Source: Enoplosus armatus
Taxonomy: Eukaryota; Chordata; Actinopteri; Centrarchiformes; Enoplosidae
Length of the DNA: 64,000 bases
Assembly (NCBI RefSeq): GCF_043641665.1
Contig: NC_092193.1
Span: forward strand, 1,587,501 to 1,651,500
Reading direction: 5' to 3'
In this document: piece by piece, positions 11,413 through 22,600 of the stretch
Layout of the letters: every line of letters starts with the position of its first letter
Position numbering within the stretch: position 1 is the first letter of the stretch
Notes under the pieces: generated by a model
Seen by the model: the letters and a program-made list of their open reading frames with translations, nothing else
Told to the model about the DNA's origin: nothing
Databases searched by the model: none
Program-made: the position numbers and the translations under genes

Positions 11413-11478
11413 ATGGCATGCTGCCCACACCGGGCATCCAGCACTGACCATGGGGCTCCGGTCCAGGACCGTCGCTAG
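11413..11478 (+). promoter_or_regulatory. uORF 2, strong context, overlaps kcnq3 start
   Basis: An upstream ATG with A at -3 and G at +4 opens a 21-codon frame ending in TAG at 11476-11478. It is in a different frame from kcnq3 and runs 26 nt past the main ATG. By known scanning rules such an overlapping uORF would lower translation of the main frame unless bypassed. Confidence 0.55.
11418..11447 (+). promoter_or_regulatory. uORF 3 ending next to kcnq3 ATG
   Basis: ATG at 11418 opens nine codons followed by TGA at 11445-11447, two bases before the kcnq3 ATG. The spacing would favour reinitiation poorly, because the ribosome would terminate almost on top of the main start. Confidence 0.45.
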
Positions 11479-11763
11479 CGGCTCGGAGGAGCACAAGAAG
11501 ACCTCCGGCGCTCCTCCCGGGGACATATTGGACCAAGGCACCGGGGGAGCGGACAAGGATGGCGCCCTGCTGTTGGTGGCTTCGGGCCGGGATGACTTCA
11601 AGCGGGGCTCTCAGGGCATCGGCATCGGGCTGCTGGCCAAGACCCCCCTGAACTACACCCGGCCGGCCAAGAGGAATAACATCCGCAAGAGGAGGATCCA
11701 GAACCTGCTCTACGACGCGCTGGAGAGGCCGAGAGGATGGGCGCTGCTCTACCACGCGTTCGT
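11450..11763 (+). CDS. kcnq3: Kv7.3 potassium channel subunit, coding exon 1 (N-terminus)
   Basis: This is the first coding exon of the voltage-gated K+ channel subunit that pairs with Kv7.2 or Kv7.5 in neuronal plasma membrane to carry the M-current. The 314 nt encode 104 complete residues plus two bases of codon 105. The frame begins MGLRSR and contains [11 protein letters not shown] (about residues 32-42), [10 protein letters not shown] (58-67), RPAKRNN (71-77), [20 protein letters not shown] (81-100) and YHAFV just before S1. From memory, KCNQ3 has [23 protein letters not shown] and [22 protein letters not shown]2 and KCNQ5 read [16 protein letters not shown], so KCNQ3 fits best. The ATG was chosen because it sits in ACCATGG and starts the family-typical MGL. 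The frame also extends upstream to 11387, but that stretch has no ATG. The donor at 11764 reads GTGAGT, giving a phase-2 junction as expected for KCNQ exon 1. The leader is shorter and less Gly/Ala-rich than in mammals. S1-S6, the pore and the calmodulin-binding C-terminus lie outside the window. Confidence 0.93.
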
Positions 11764-11769
11764 GTGAGT
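11764..11769 (+). other. kcnq3: kcnq3 exon 1 splice donor
   Basis: The coding frame would meet TGA at 11765-11767 if unspliced. The sequence GTGAGT starting at 11764 is a close match to the vertebrate U1 donor consensus. Using it leaves GT of a Val codon, a phase-2 junction that agrees with the KCNQ family gene structure. The alternative GT at 11762 gives a poorer consensus (GTGTGA). Confidence 0.88.
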
Positions 11770-12544
11770 ACATGAAACAGCGTTTTTACAACTTGTGCGC
11801 GGTGATTAATAACAGCTTACTCAGCTGAAACAGTAGTGAGGTGGTAACCTAATACTGCTGCTGGAAATGAATAGCTACGTCACTGTGGCTCCTCGGTTAC
11901 ACCACCTCACAGTCTCAGCTCCTGTTTCCTGCAAATGTCACTTTACTTTAGTCTGAATTGAGTTTGGATCCTGGGAAATGACACGTTCGTTGTCATGTGG
12001 ATGCTTCTGCTTCCAAAAAAGTTCAAACCACTTGAACCCACCAAACTTACATAAGGAGAGCTCCAACAGATGGCTGGTGGCTGAAAGCGGGATCAGTGTG
12101 ATATTTTCTGTTGAAGGAGGCTACCAAACTCTCAGCTCAGAGGAAAAGTCGCTGCTGAACTTTCTCTGCTGGTTGTTTTGCACATTTGGCTCATTTGAAC
12201 TTTATTACAACAAGTGTTGCTCGGTCAGGTCACACTTCATCCTCCAAAGTGAGTGCAGATGTGGTCGTGTCCGACTGTAATAAATACACAGTTCCGATTA
12301 GAACTGAGCAGAATTTGGTTGAAAAATGAAGTTCTTTTTTAGAAGTTTAGGTATCACGATTGTTGTAGAGCTGAAATATGTGCATGTAGTTTGCTCAGTG
12401 TTCGTGGTTCTTTTGGTGAAAAGGAAACAGATGAACAGTTGAATGATGTCTTCTGCAGCTCTGGAGGAGTTTTTGTTAAGTCTGAGAAAAGAACCCTGAT
12501 GACATCACAGTGACATCATCAGGGTTATACCCCCCCCCCCATAT

Positions 12545-12790
12545 TTTCGGGCCAATCACAACCGTTTATCTAATATTGGGCGGGGTTGACACGATGAGGC
12601 ATTTTCATAAACAGCCAAGATGGCTGCCGCTGATGTGGAGCGTTGTGTTGACTAACTGGACAGCATGTTTTCTCTTCTTCCTGCTCTGATTGGTTGTAGG
12701 TTCATCTAATTGCGCCCAGAAGCGTTTTGGTCTGCGCCCGTTGAAAATGAACTGAGTGGCTCCGGACTAGCTAAGCCAGGCTACGATCCA
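12545..12790 (-). repeat. Interspersed repeat A, copy 2 (inverted)
   Basis: This is the opposite-orientation relative of the block at 115-450. It includes the shared gccaatcacaaccgtttatc, ccaagatggctgc and gcgcccgttgaaaatgaact stretches. It lies in kcnq3 intron 1, about 0.8 kb after exon 1 and just upstream of the tRNA-Arg fragment. It is preceded by a C10 run near 12531. Confidence 0.6.
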
Positions 12791-12948
12791 GAGTCTGTGG
12801 GACTAGAAGTCAATATATATAGTCGACTAAATATTGTTGAAAGTACAGTTTTATGTCACATATATGAATAAAAAGCTCAGTTTTAACCCAGACTTCAAAC
12901 AAATCACCAAAACCTGTTTGTTTCTTAATGTTTTATGTTTAAGGGTTA

Positions 12949-13015
12949 ATTGGACTTCTAGTCCAACACTTTAGAAGTGATTCAAAGGTTGTGGGTTCGA
13001 GTCCCATCAGAGTCG
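12949..13015 (+). pseudogene. 5'-truncated tRNA-Arg(TCT) with intron
   Basis: The segment starts at the anticodon arm (attggacttcta, 12949-12960) with TCT at anticodon positions 34-36. A 19-nt intron-like insert follows at 12961-12979, after position 37 as in vertebrate tRNA-Arg(TCT) genes. It continues attcaaagg, a T-arm (GTGGG/CCCAT stem with loop TTCGAGT carrying the B box), and the 3' acceptor strand cagagtc plus G (ends 13015). The 5' acceptor and D-arm, including the A box, are missing; upstream bases show no resemblance. It is therefore probably not transcribed as a functional tRNA. The retained intron argues for a DNA-level or pre-tRNA origin rather than a mature-tRNA retrocopy. Confidence 0.75.
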
Positions 13016-15418
13016 GTGTTTGTATAATATGATCGGGGATCAATACAGTATTTTGGATTGTGAATATCTCGTCATGACTTTCAGCCTGTAGTTCTTTTCA
13101 AGTTGCATGAATGAAACTGTGAAAGTCAAGATGAAGCAGATTTCACTGGTTCTAACACATAATCACAGCCGCACTTCATCGACAGTCCAGTTTACTGTAA
13201 TGGTTTGTTGGTCAGGATTAAATCCAGCTGGTTCCAGTCAGGCTGTGATTTAATGAAGCAGCAGCTAATTAATCGTCTCAGCCTCTACCTGATTATGACG
13301 GCTGCTCTGTGTGTGTTTCCAGAGGTCTGAGAGGTGATTGGACGGTCTGGCTGTCTCTCTCTGATGATGTTGATGTTGTGCCATGAAGCAGTAATTCATA
13401 TTCTCGTCGTATATCTCGTAACTGTCGACCTGCAGAGCTGTTTGGGTACATTTGAGCTCTCCTGTCCGACGACGGCGGTGATTTGTCCGTTGCCAAAACG
13501 ACAGTCGAGAGTTTGTTTGTTTTTCTGAGCTTCTCAAAATTCACTGTTGTCCCAAACGGTGGTTTTGTAGCTGCCAGAGTTGTAAACTCATCATCTAGAG
13601 TCATGAAGAACAAACATTTAGCTGCTGTCTTCTTTCTTTCCCTCCTCACAATCAGCCGGTTTGGTTCATTTCGTCGTAGTCACAAACATAAGGGATCTGT
13701 ATCACAAATATTTGTTCATGTCTTGTCTTCTTATTAAAAACGTTATATTTTCACCTCCGTGTTCGAGTGAAAACCTTTTCAGAAACTGAGAATAAACAAC
13801 TCTCGGCCGATCGTGTATTTCTGACACTAAACCACCAGCTTACAAAGGACTTCATCAGCCCAAGTCTTGGCAGAAACCTCCTCAGAAAGTTCTGTAAAGT
13901 TACAACATAAACCGTCACTTCTTCATCCCTTCAGGAAACCGTGATCTTGCAATTCAAGAATGGATGCATCGTCCAAATTCTGGCATCTTCTTTAAAGGTT
14001 TTACACCATAAATGATCAAACTGGAAGAATGATCACAGCAGTTTTCTGCATAGGAACTTCAGAACCACTTTTATGAGCAGAAGCCAAACAAAAGTCATAA
14101 AACATGCGGCCACTGAGTCCTCAGAGCTCTCGGGAGGACGTCTCCAGGGGGGTTCAGTCCTAAAACGCTGCCTTTGCACTTAAGTTTGTAGCAGGAGAAC
14201 AGAGCAGTCAGCAGCTGTGGGACAGGAAAGTTGATAAAACGGCCTTTTGTCACTTTGAGGTCCTCCATTTTAAATATAGTGAATATAATATAGTGAATAT
14301 AGCCGAACACGTGACAGACCTGTCGTCAGTTACCTGTATGAGTGTTGATTCGATCAGACGATGCCGCGACTGTAAAAGATTTGGTACACCGGACAAATAA
14401 CCGCTAATATTTCTGAGCTGTCAGTCAGTCGTCTGACGACAGACACAGAAACACGAACATGAGAAGAAGTAAATGGTGACTTTGGCAGCATGAAGTCTCG
14501 GTGTTTGATCACAGAGAGCAGGTGGATTAAGACTCAGCTGTCTGTCTGAACACTTGTTGGCTGTGGTTTGAGTTGATTGTCACAGTTTGTTGTTTGCAGA
14601 CTGAAGAGAGGACGACAGAGAAGAGCTTTAGCCTTTTTCCTGTTGTTCAGGTGTTCCAATGTGGACGGAGATATTTAGCAAAACCACCTGAAGACGCTGC
14701 TGTGGACACACATTGTTCGTATCGCCACTCGCTGACTGCCTTGCCGCTCTGCTGAGGAGGACTTTCTTTCCCTAAAGCTTGTCTCGTCAGGCAGAGCTTA
14801 CCCCTAAGGTATCGCTGTGACCAAGCTTCTCCTGTTGCCTGCTTTTAAAATTGTTTTTCTAATCTAATACTTAATATTAACCCTTTGGTTTATACATAGC
14901 ATGGTAGGAAGCATTTAGTAATCAGAAAAAAAAGCCATTTCTGATCTTGGAGTGACTTTTTTACTCTGTTGTCGGCTTAGTTTTCCCGGTCTAACAGATG
15001 GCTTAACGCCTGTCGGAGTCTAAACTCAGGGCAAAGACATTCTCTTCTTCTCACCTACTGACCGACACAACAGTTTTAGTTGTTTCTTCTCGGTTCATTA
15101 ACTGAGAGACGAGAGAGGAAATCACTTTCTGATCGGACTGACTCATCCGTCAGCTCGCCGCGTGACACACACTCGTTTCTCTGCAACACAACATATGCAA
15201 CTTCCAATATGGCCGCTCCATATGGACTGCTGGTGTCAGAGCTGCACAAAATTACATGTAAAAAATCAGCTTTTTATCAGTCAACATCACAGAGACCCCC
15301 CCCCCCCCCCCCACTTCAGTGGAGATGGGAGTCCTGCTGTTGTGTTTGGTGTGAAATCTTCTCAGTACAGGAAGTGACGAATCAAAACACACGCTTAGTG
15401 GAATTCTTCCATTGCTGC

Positions 15419-15456
<38 letters not shown>

Positions 15457-16790
15457 CTGATATTTCCTGCACCTATATGACAGATTAAAAGACACATTTA
15501 TGACATCACTGAAACACTGAATTATTGATTAAGGAGTCATTTCACCCAAATGCCAAAAAAAAGAATACTTGTGTACATAAACATCACAAGCCTAAATGTG
15601 AAATCTGTTATTGATTATGCCAAATATATAAGGGATTCCTTCATGTCCAGCATGAAGAGGAGGAATGATTACAGCCTGTCCCTGCGGCCGCGAGTGCAGG
15701 TTTCTGTTGGATTCATCAAACGAAACGACCTGCACCTTAAGAAATCTCTAGAAGTAGATGCGAATGTATTTATTTTATAATTTGACTGAAGTGATCCTTT
15801 AAAATTCTAACAATTAACATCATTTATATATAAAAGCAGAGAACTACAAAAGGAGAAAACATGGACGCTGTCACAATAAATCCGTTGCAGACGTCGACTC
15901 GACAGATCGGCTGCAGCTTTAAACCGCTGCTCAGCTTCACTGGAGCTCTTTGGGTGTGAAGTGTCTTGCTCAAGGGCACTTCAGCGGTTTGTGTTGACAG
16001 CAGGGGAAGCGTTACTCACACTCTTCACCCACAGATTATGATGCATAGGCAACACTTCAACGTGACACATGTATAGGAAGGAGAGGCAAGTGGGACGGGG
16101 ATTAAAGAGCAGGAACAGATGGGTGGACGGAGATAAAGAAGGAAGAAAGACACAGATATATGAAGAGGTGTATTGTCAGGATACCAGAAAACCAGTGTAA
16201 AATGTAACATGTAAAAACTCTGAGAATTCAGACAGCAGCTGGCTGCTTTATTTGAACCAAAGTCAACACGAGAAGTTTGAAAAGCGGTTTCACCAGCCTG
16301 TCTTGGAACTGCTCAACAGGACAATCAGTTCATACAAAAATAAACATGTGTTTCAAGTAAAAGCCTGTAGCCTGTTTATGCAGGCCCAACAAAGGGTTCT
16401 CAAGACATCTCATTCATCAGTCCTTGATTGACTTGATTCATCAGGTCAAAACCGACGGCCCCCCTGTTCCTCCAGACCTTCTCTGACACTCTTGGAACCA
16501 GATTGTCAGATGGTTTTCAAGTCCCCAAGCTTGACTCGAAGAATCTCAGTCGGCTGAGGGGTGTCCGACCGATAACACGAGACAGTCCTTACAGACAGAG
16601 ACAGTCGGGCCTCGTAACCTTTAGAGTTGGTTCAATGTAGCTGCATTTACAAGTTGTGTTGTGAAGAGGAGGGACGAGATCGTAGACGTTTTGGTCCTAG
16701 ATGGGGGAGACATTGCTATGAGTGGCACCAACTGATTGATGCTTTGCTCAAGATTATGTTTAGGTGTCACCTTAACCGAAACAAGTAGAA
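13016..16790. other. Intron 1 segment, mostly unassigned
   Basis: Contains a C17 run at 15296-15312 and (GT)n at 15421-15453. A short AT-rich homeodomain-core cluster (ctaattaatcg) lies at about 13265. No exon recognised. Confidence 0.45.
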
Positions 16791-16794
16791 CTGA

Positions 16795-17060
16795 GACTAA
16801 CTTCAGATGGTTAGTTGGTTGACAATTTTGATATGTGATTAAACCTTTAGGTCACATTTTAAGCTATAACGACTAAAAACGCACTGCTTCCAGCTTCTCA
16901 AATGTAAATATTTGCTGGTTTTCTTACAGTCCTGGATGATAATAAACCAAATATCTTTGGGTTTTGGACCGTTGGTTGGATAAAATGAGCAATTTGAATA
17001 TGTAAACTTATTATAATGAACATCTTTTACTGTTTTCTGGCATTTTAAAGACGTCACAAT
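16795..17060 (-). repeat. Repeat C copy (minus)
   Basis: Carries ttccagcttctcaaatgtaaatatttgctgg, tatctttgggttttgga and gttggttggataaaatgag in this order. This is the reverse complement of the 'gagaagctggaaccag' repeat seen at several places in the intron. Confidence 0.55.
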
Positions 17061-17064
17061 GAAT

Positions 17065-19415
17065 CAGATCATTGAGAAATTCACCGTCAGATGACTCGAT
17101 GTCCACCGGCATAGAAGAGGTAGCTCTCCTTTTCATATCTCTGGTTGGTTTACACTATTGCAGGAAGGAAGGAGAAAAAAAGAGCAGCACCACTGATTTA
17201 TGGCTTTACTGGATTTACATGAATTTTGCGTCAATGTGATGAAGTACCTTAAATGTTTTAGGTATTTATTCACTTGATTAAAGCCAGAAACAGACAACTG
17301 AAACAGACCCAGACCCAGATTTCACAATATAAAGCTACATATTCTGTGCCAGGAGGACTCATCCTCATCATAGTCACCCGGAGGTTCTCTCACTCAAGCC
17401 TCGAGCCTCTCAAGCCGCATCACAAATTTCCTCCCAACCACATCTGGCTGGAGCTCCTTTGAGGAAGAGGCTCCACGCCAATAACTGATCAATATTTAAC
17501 AACCAGGCTGGAAACAGAAAGCTGGCTGAAGCTGTGTGACAGCTTTGGATCAGTCTGATCAGGTAGCTTTGTTTCCAAATGCATGTCAGAGTGACAGTCA
17601 ACCCTCTTGTCTTTAGTGCGAGTCTCTATTAGTGCTAAGCTAACTAGCCAGCAGGGTCAGTTGGCAATTGTTTACACTAGTTTCTACTAGATACTGATAA
17701 CCTGATGAGATTTGTGAAGAACTGTGTACCGATCAGTATCTCAGCAGGTTATACAGTTGGCGTACCTCGCTAACAAGATGACAATAGGATGAAGGGAAAA
17801 TCAATCAGACACAATCAAATGTTCACAGAGATGAAGACCTCCAGTCAGGCGGAAAGACCACCATGAACATGACTGAGCTCCCCCTCCTTGAACCACACCA
17901 AACCTCTATTTAAATTAGACAGTTTTTCAGAAAGTCTGTAATGTTTGTCGATTAGGATCATCACTTCCTGTCTAGCTTCTGTAACACAACGCAGTCTCTC
18001 ATTCAGCATTTCTTCCATCTGTCTTTCTGAAGAAGAAATGCTTTAACGTGTCTCTGGGGAAGATGAGTTAGTATCTGCACTTTTAAAAGTGGAAATCTTC
18101 ATGATTTTGTCAAAGTTAGACAACAATTGCTTGTTAACATTCAAAAAACTACAGCTTCGATGAAGTTTTACCGGCGCAGCAATGTTTTCTTTACTTATCC
18201 ATGAAGTCCATCAACGCTCCGCTCTAATGCTGTTTTCCCCACTTGGAGGCTGTGATCTCTGCTGTCTAAAAAACCCTGCACGTGGTCCAGCTCACCACTC
18301 AGCTTCTGGCAAGCTGGTGACGTTTAACCTGCAACACTTTGTGACTTTCTAAAAGCTGGTTTGTAGTTTACAAATGTCAGTGTGACTTTCTTGTGGAACA
18401 GAACCTGGAAGTTTCACTTCGGCTCTCTGAACATGGATTTCAACTTGAATATGGACATTAAACCTACAGCAACTATCTGTAAATGTCTTCATTTCTGTAT
18501 AAATATCCGCATAATTGCACTCAACATGTCGACGTTGATCACAGTGCCAGTTAAAAACCCAATTGTCACATGAATTTCTCCTCTTCTTGCGGAGGTGACA
18601 CCGTGAGGGAATTTCAGGGTGCAGAAGGATCAACTTCAAGCTACCGTTACAGGACTGAAGCACTGTGGTACCAAAATTTTGGTTACCATAACAACCCTGT
18701 AGAGAGTGAAATCAGATCTGCAGTGGAGGCTGACAGTCAGGTAGAGCGAGCATGTGTGAAAGCAGAGAGAGAGAGAGATGTGTGGGGGGTGAGCGAGGGA
18801 AACACGAGATGTTCGACATCAGCAGTTTCGGTGGCAGATCAGTGGTGAACCTTGGCCTCGTCCTGGCATCCAGACAGGCCTGACAGGAGGGCCGTTTCCC
18901 AGAATGCACGGCTGTATAATTCCCATATCTCTCTCTCTGTTTTGATAGTCATGTAGTGCTCTCTCGCCCCTCCCTCCCCTCTCTTCTACAGAATGTTGAT
19001 GTTGTTGTTTTTACCGGAAAACAACAGCAGCAGCAGCAGCAGCAACAACAACAACAACAAAAACAACAACAGCAGCAGCTGTGGGTGAAAATCGCGGCTG
19101 TCAGATAAAAACCTTGTGTTGTCAGAAGTTTCCATCTGATGAAACATTACTCCATCTGAGTATTTCATGCAGTTTAAGTCCATGTAGCTTCAAAAAGGAG
19201 CTAAAACAAGCACATACAGAAGACAATATATAAACCTGATGCGGTCAAACTGTGGAAAATGTGTTTCATTTACCTTGAAAAGTTATTTGAGGGGAAACAT
19301 TGAGAACTTCAGGGTCTGTTGTGGACTGCAGAGATTTCAGCACCATGGACAGAGACCACATTACAGAGACAGACTGTCAAACTTCATGAAGAATATTACA
19401 AATGATTCAATATAA
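17065..19415. other. Intron 1 segment, mostly unassigned
   Basis: Includes a GA-rich tract near 18764-18778, a CT-rich patch at 18960-18985 and the CAG/CAA array at 19021-19079. No exon or RNA gene recognised. Confidence 0.4.
19021..19079. repeat. (CAG)n/(CAA)n compound array
   Basis: Blocks of CAG, then CAA, then CAG trinucleotides, about 59 bp. The poly-Leu frame on the minus strand is an artefact. Confidence 0.9.
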
Positions 19416-19419
19416 TATT

Positions 19420-19680
19420 ACTGCTAGTGCTGAAATGATTAGTCAAATAAAATGTTCGTCATTTCACAATTTCATTACATCATTTTTAAAGAAAAAAATG
19501 CCAACATTTGCTGGATCCACCTGCTTTTTTTGCTTCCCTCTTGTGTGTTATATCGTTATAAACTGAATGTCTTTGCTTTTTGGACTGTCGGTCGGACAAA
19601 ACGAGACATGTGAAGACGTCTCTTTGGACTCGCAGAACTTGTGAGCGGCATTTTATAGGCTAAACTATTGCTAGCTCTTC
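19420..19680 (-). repeat. Repeat C copy (minus, diverged)
   Basis: Contains tgctgaaatgattagtc, aacatttgctggatccacc, tttttggactgtcggtcggacaaaac and tgtgaagacgtctctttgga, the same motif order as at 16795 and 29410. Confidence 0.5.
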
Positions 19681-19684
19681 TTCT

Positions 19685-22600
19685 GGAGCTTTCAACCACG
19701 AAGCTAGTAACTGGAGGGAAGGAAAAAGATTATTATTTGCAGCACCAAATAACATAATCTAAATAATAATATGAGCTCAAAGTTAGCAGCCCAGCTCAGT
19801 TTTCCTCTGACTTTAACATCTTTCTGATTGGCGCCAAACTGAAACAAAAGAAAGCAGAAAACTCACTGACGACTTTCCCAGTTCTCTCAATCTGCTCTGA
19901 TTTTGCTGAGCATGCAAAAAGCTATTTTTGCCTCATAAAAAAACGCGCTGTGTCCATAATTACCTCAAACCTCAGCAAATTACCGTCTGAATCCAGGCTG
20001 AATGAGATTAATGTCAGACTTTAATGTCACGTCTGTCTTCTTTTCTCCCTCGGAACAACACATTATGCATTCAGTAGATATCCGCAGGCTGACTGGTCAT
20101 GTTGTTACCTTCCTATCAGGGAAAATGGCCGTGTAGGCTGAGAAATGTGTTTCACCTGCTGATGCGTCCTTGTTTTGTCCTTGGTTTGAGCGGTTTTGTC
20201 ACTGCACGAGGAGAGTGGGTGGAAATGCACTTAATAAATCAACAAACAAGCCTGCAACTTCCTTGCAGAGTGAAGAAATGTGCCGTAGCTTGTTAGTGAG
20301 AAGGCTCAGTTATTGATCCTCACCCTTTGACATGTTCAGGCTGGTCTCAGAGGATCGCCTCAAGTTTGATATCGCCTCTCCTCAGGTGGACAAAGACTGC
20401 ATCGCCACACCTAAAACTGGAGCAGCTAAAACACGCTACTACTTTTATGGGACTGGTACAGGCGTGTGTTACCAGTGAATCTGTGAGGATGGCCTGTTTG
20501 CAAATGCATACAAATGACAGCAGACTTGAGCTTCCTGACATTGAACTTTTTAAAAGTTTTGCTCTCATGGATGGCTGACCTGATCAAACAGAAGCCGGAT
20601 GAAACGGGCGTAGTGGAGTTAGAGACTGGAGGCGCCGCGTGCAGCTCATTAGGGCCTATGAGCGCTCATTAGCAATTAGTAACTCTAAATAGCACTCTGC
20701 AGCACATTTCACAGGGCGAGAGTCATTTGGTCGCGGTGCACGACAGCGGGGAAAACACTGCACATCAGCTGAGTGCGAGGAGTTAATTGAGCTTACAAGT
20801 CGATGACTCAAAGAGGAAGCAGATCTGCGTTTTAAAGCTCATATCCCCTCTGCCCTGGAAAAATAACATGATTGCAGTTTCGGTGATTATCTTTAATCTT
20901 TGAATTGGAAGATTAGATGGTGATATAAGTGAGTTTCAGGATCCTTTGAGCCTTGAGATTAGTTGAAGTGTCTTTGTGAAGCCCAGCTGACAGCTTCCTG
21001 TCTCAGCTTGTTGTTCAGAAGCTGACAGTTTGATCCTTGTTACCAAAAACTGCAGAAAAAGCTGCGTAAGTTGTTCTGTCCTTCTTAAAACATATTTTTT
21101 GTAGACTCACCATTTTCAGCCGCAGTACTCTTGTATGTACTGTACACTGAGTTTTGATAAATTGAAGCCCTCCTCTCTTCGGCCCAGACCTTGGCGGCTC
21201 TTGTTTTCTGCACGGCTGGAGCGTCGCAGCGAATTGAACGAGGTGCGTTTAAACTCAGGTAACCTCGACTCCTACATTCAACCAATCACAGCGGCGGTGC
21301 TTCGGTGTAGACGTGTCTGTCACTGCAATGACTCTTCACACGTATTGGGTCGACAAACTCTGGTGAATGATATGCATCAACAAAGCTGCGGCAGAGTTTC
21401 TATCAACATGTTAGCTTCAAGCTGGCGTGTGCAGACTGTTGTACAGTTGAGGCGGCTGCTACCTGGATAAACCTGCGAGGCTCAAAGCCTTGCCAAGGGC
21501 CCATCAGCAGGACGCAAGAGTCTCAGCAGGAATTTAATATCTGAAATAGAGCGAATTAACCGGAACATCCTGATGGAATTTCATTTTAATGAAAAATTAG
21601 GATTTTTTTTTAAACTTCTGTAAATCTTCTCAGATTTGCGTGTTTTAGCCAATTTACCACAAATCACTGATACTTTAAATCACAGCTTACCATTTTGCAC
21701 ACCATGCTAGTTTCTGCAATGTGTTTTGTCTTCTATTCCAGACATCCATCGGATTTCCTTCATTTTGTGTACAGTTTGAAAAGTAATGTAATTCATCACA
21801 GCTGACATGAAATCTGCATTATGTCTGTTAGACATTAAAGTTATCTGTAATAATCTGATGGATTACACACATTTTAAGAGTCTGCTAATTGATTTTCATA
21901 AGAAATGGAAAACAAATCTAATTTAAACAGTATACGCAGCCTGAAATAGGCTGTAGATAATAGTTGGCGTGCATCGTGTACATATTTTCAAGATGTGTGA
22001 AGTTATAAAACTGGGACTGCATTATCTAATTAAAGCTTGTTCACTCGCTCACTGCTTCATATGATGCTGAACATTGCATTGTGGGATTGTTAGCAGAATC
22101 TGCATTGTGTAGTTATTGAGGGTTAGTAAATGCATTTACACACTCAAATAAAGTGGTGGACAGTAACTATGGTGCTCGACACAGTAAACAGGGAGTGATT
22201 TCACACACAGCCTTTTACTTGAGAAATATTTTCCCTTTCAGATTAAAAGGCTCTGTATTATCGAAAGGCTACCTTTGTTTTCTAAATACATGCAGACCTG
22301 TTATTTCCTTGGTTCCACCCTACAGAGGGTGTGATGACGTGAAAACAGGTTTCATGAGTTTGCTGAGAGTGGAGGAGGAGGAGGAGGAGGAGGAGGAGGA
22401 CATGAAGGAAGCTCCTCTGAGAACAGACCTCATTACCATATTGCTTCATCACCGCTGTGGTGTCAATAATACACACATCACCAGTCATCAGTGAGACGCA
22501 GCGTACTGGACAACACTGACCAGCTGTCTTTGTCTGTCTATTTTACCGCACTGATCCTTGATTTTCTCTCGATGTCTCTTTTCTTCTGTTGGCCTGTTCA

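Larger units (their letters stand above)
10430..11449 (+). promoter_or_regulatory. kcnq3: kcnq3 promoter / 5' leader zone, CpG-rich
   Basis: CpG dinucleotides are dense at about 10430-10760 and again from about 11330 into the exon, unlike the surrounding AT-rich DNA. No clear TATA box was seen, which suits a CpG-type neuronal promoter. The zone contains (CTC)n at 10571-10599, (GT)n at 10821-10846, a G16 run at 10850-10865 and (CT)n at 11245-11284. The transcription start cannot be placed from sequence alone. The leader may be contiguous with exon 1 or spliced (see the acceptor-like site at 11319). Confidence 0.6.

Noticed and set aside
11387..11449. N-terminal extension of the kcnq3 frame
   Set aside because: The frame is open to 11387, but that position is GTG and no in-frame ATG occurs before 11450, which has a strong context and the family-typical MGL start.
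11411..11773. 120-codon minus-strand frame over kcnq3 exon 1
   Set aside because: Shadow of the GC-rich coding exon on the opposite strand.
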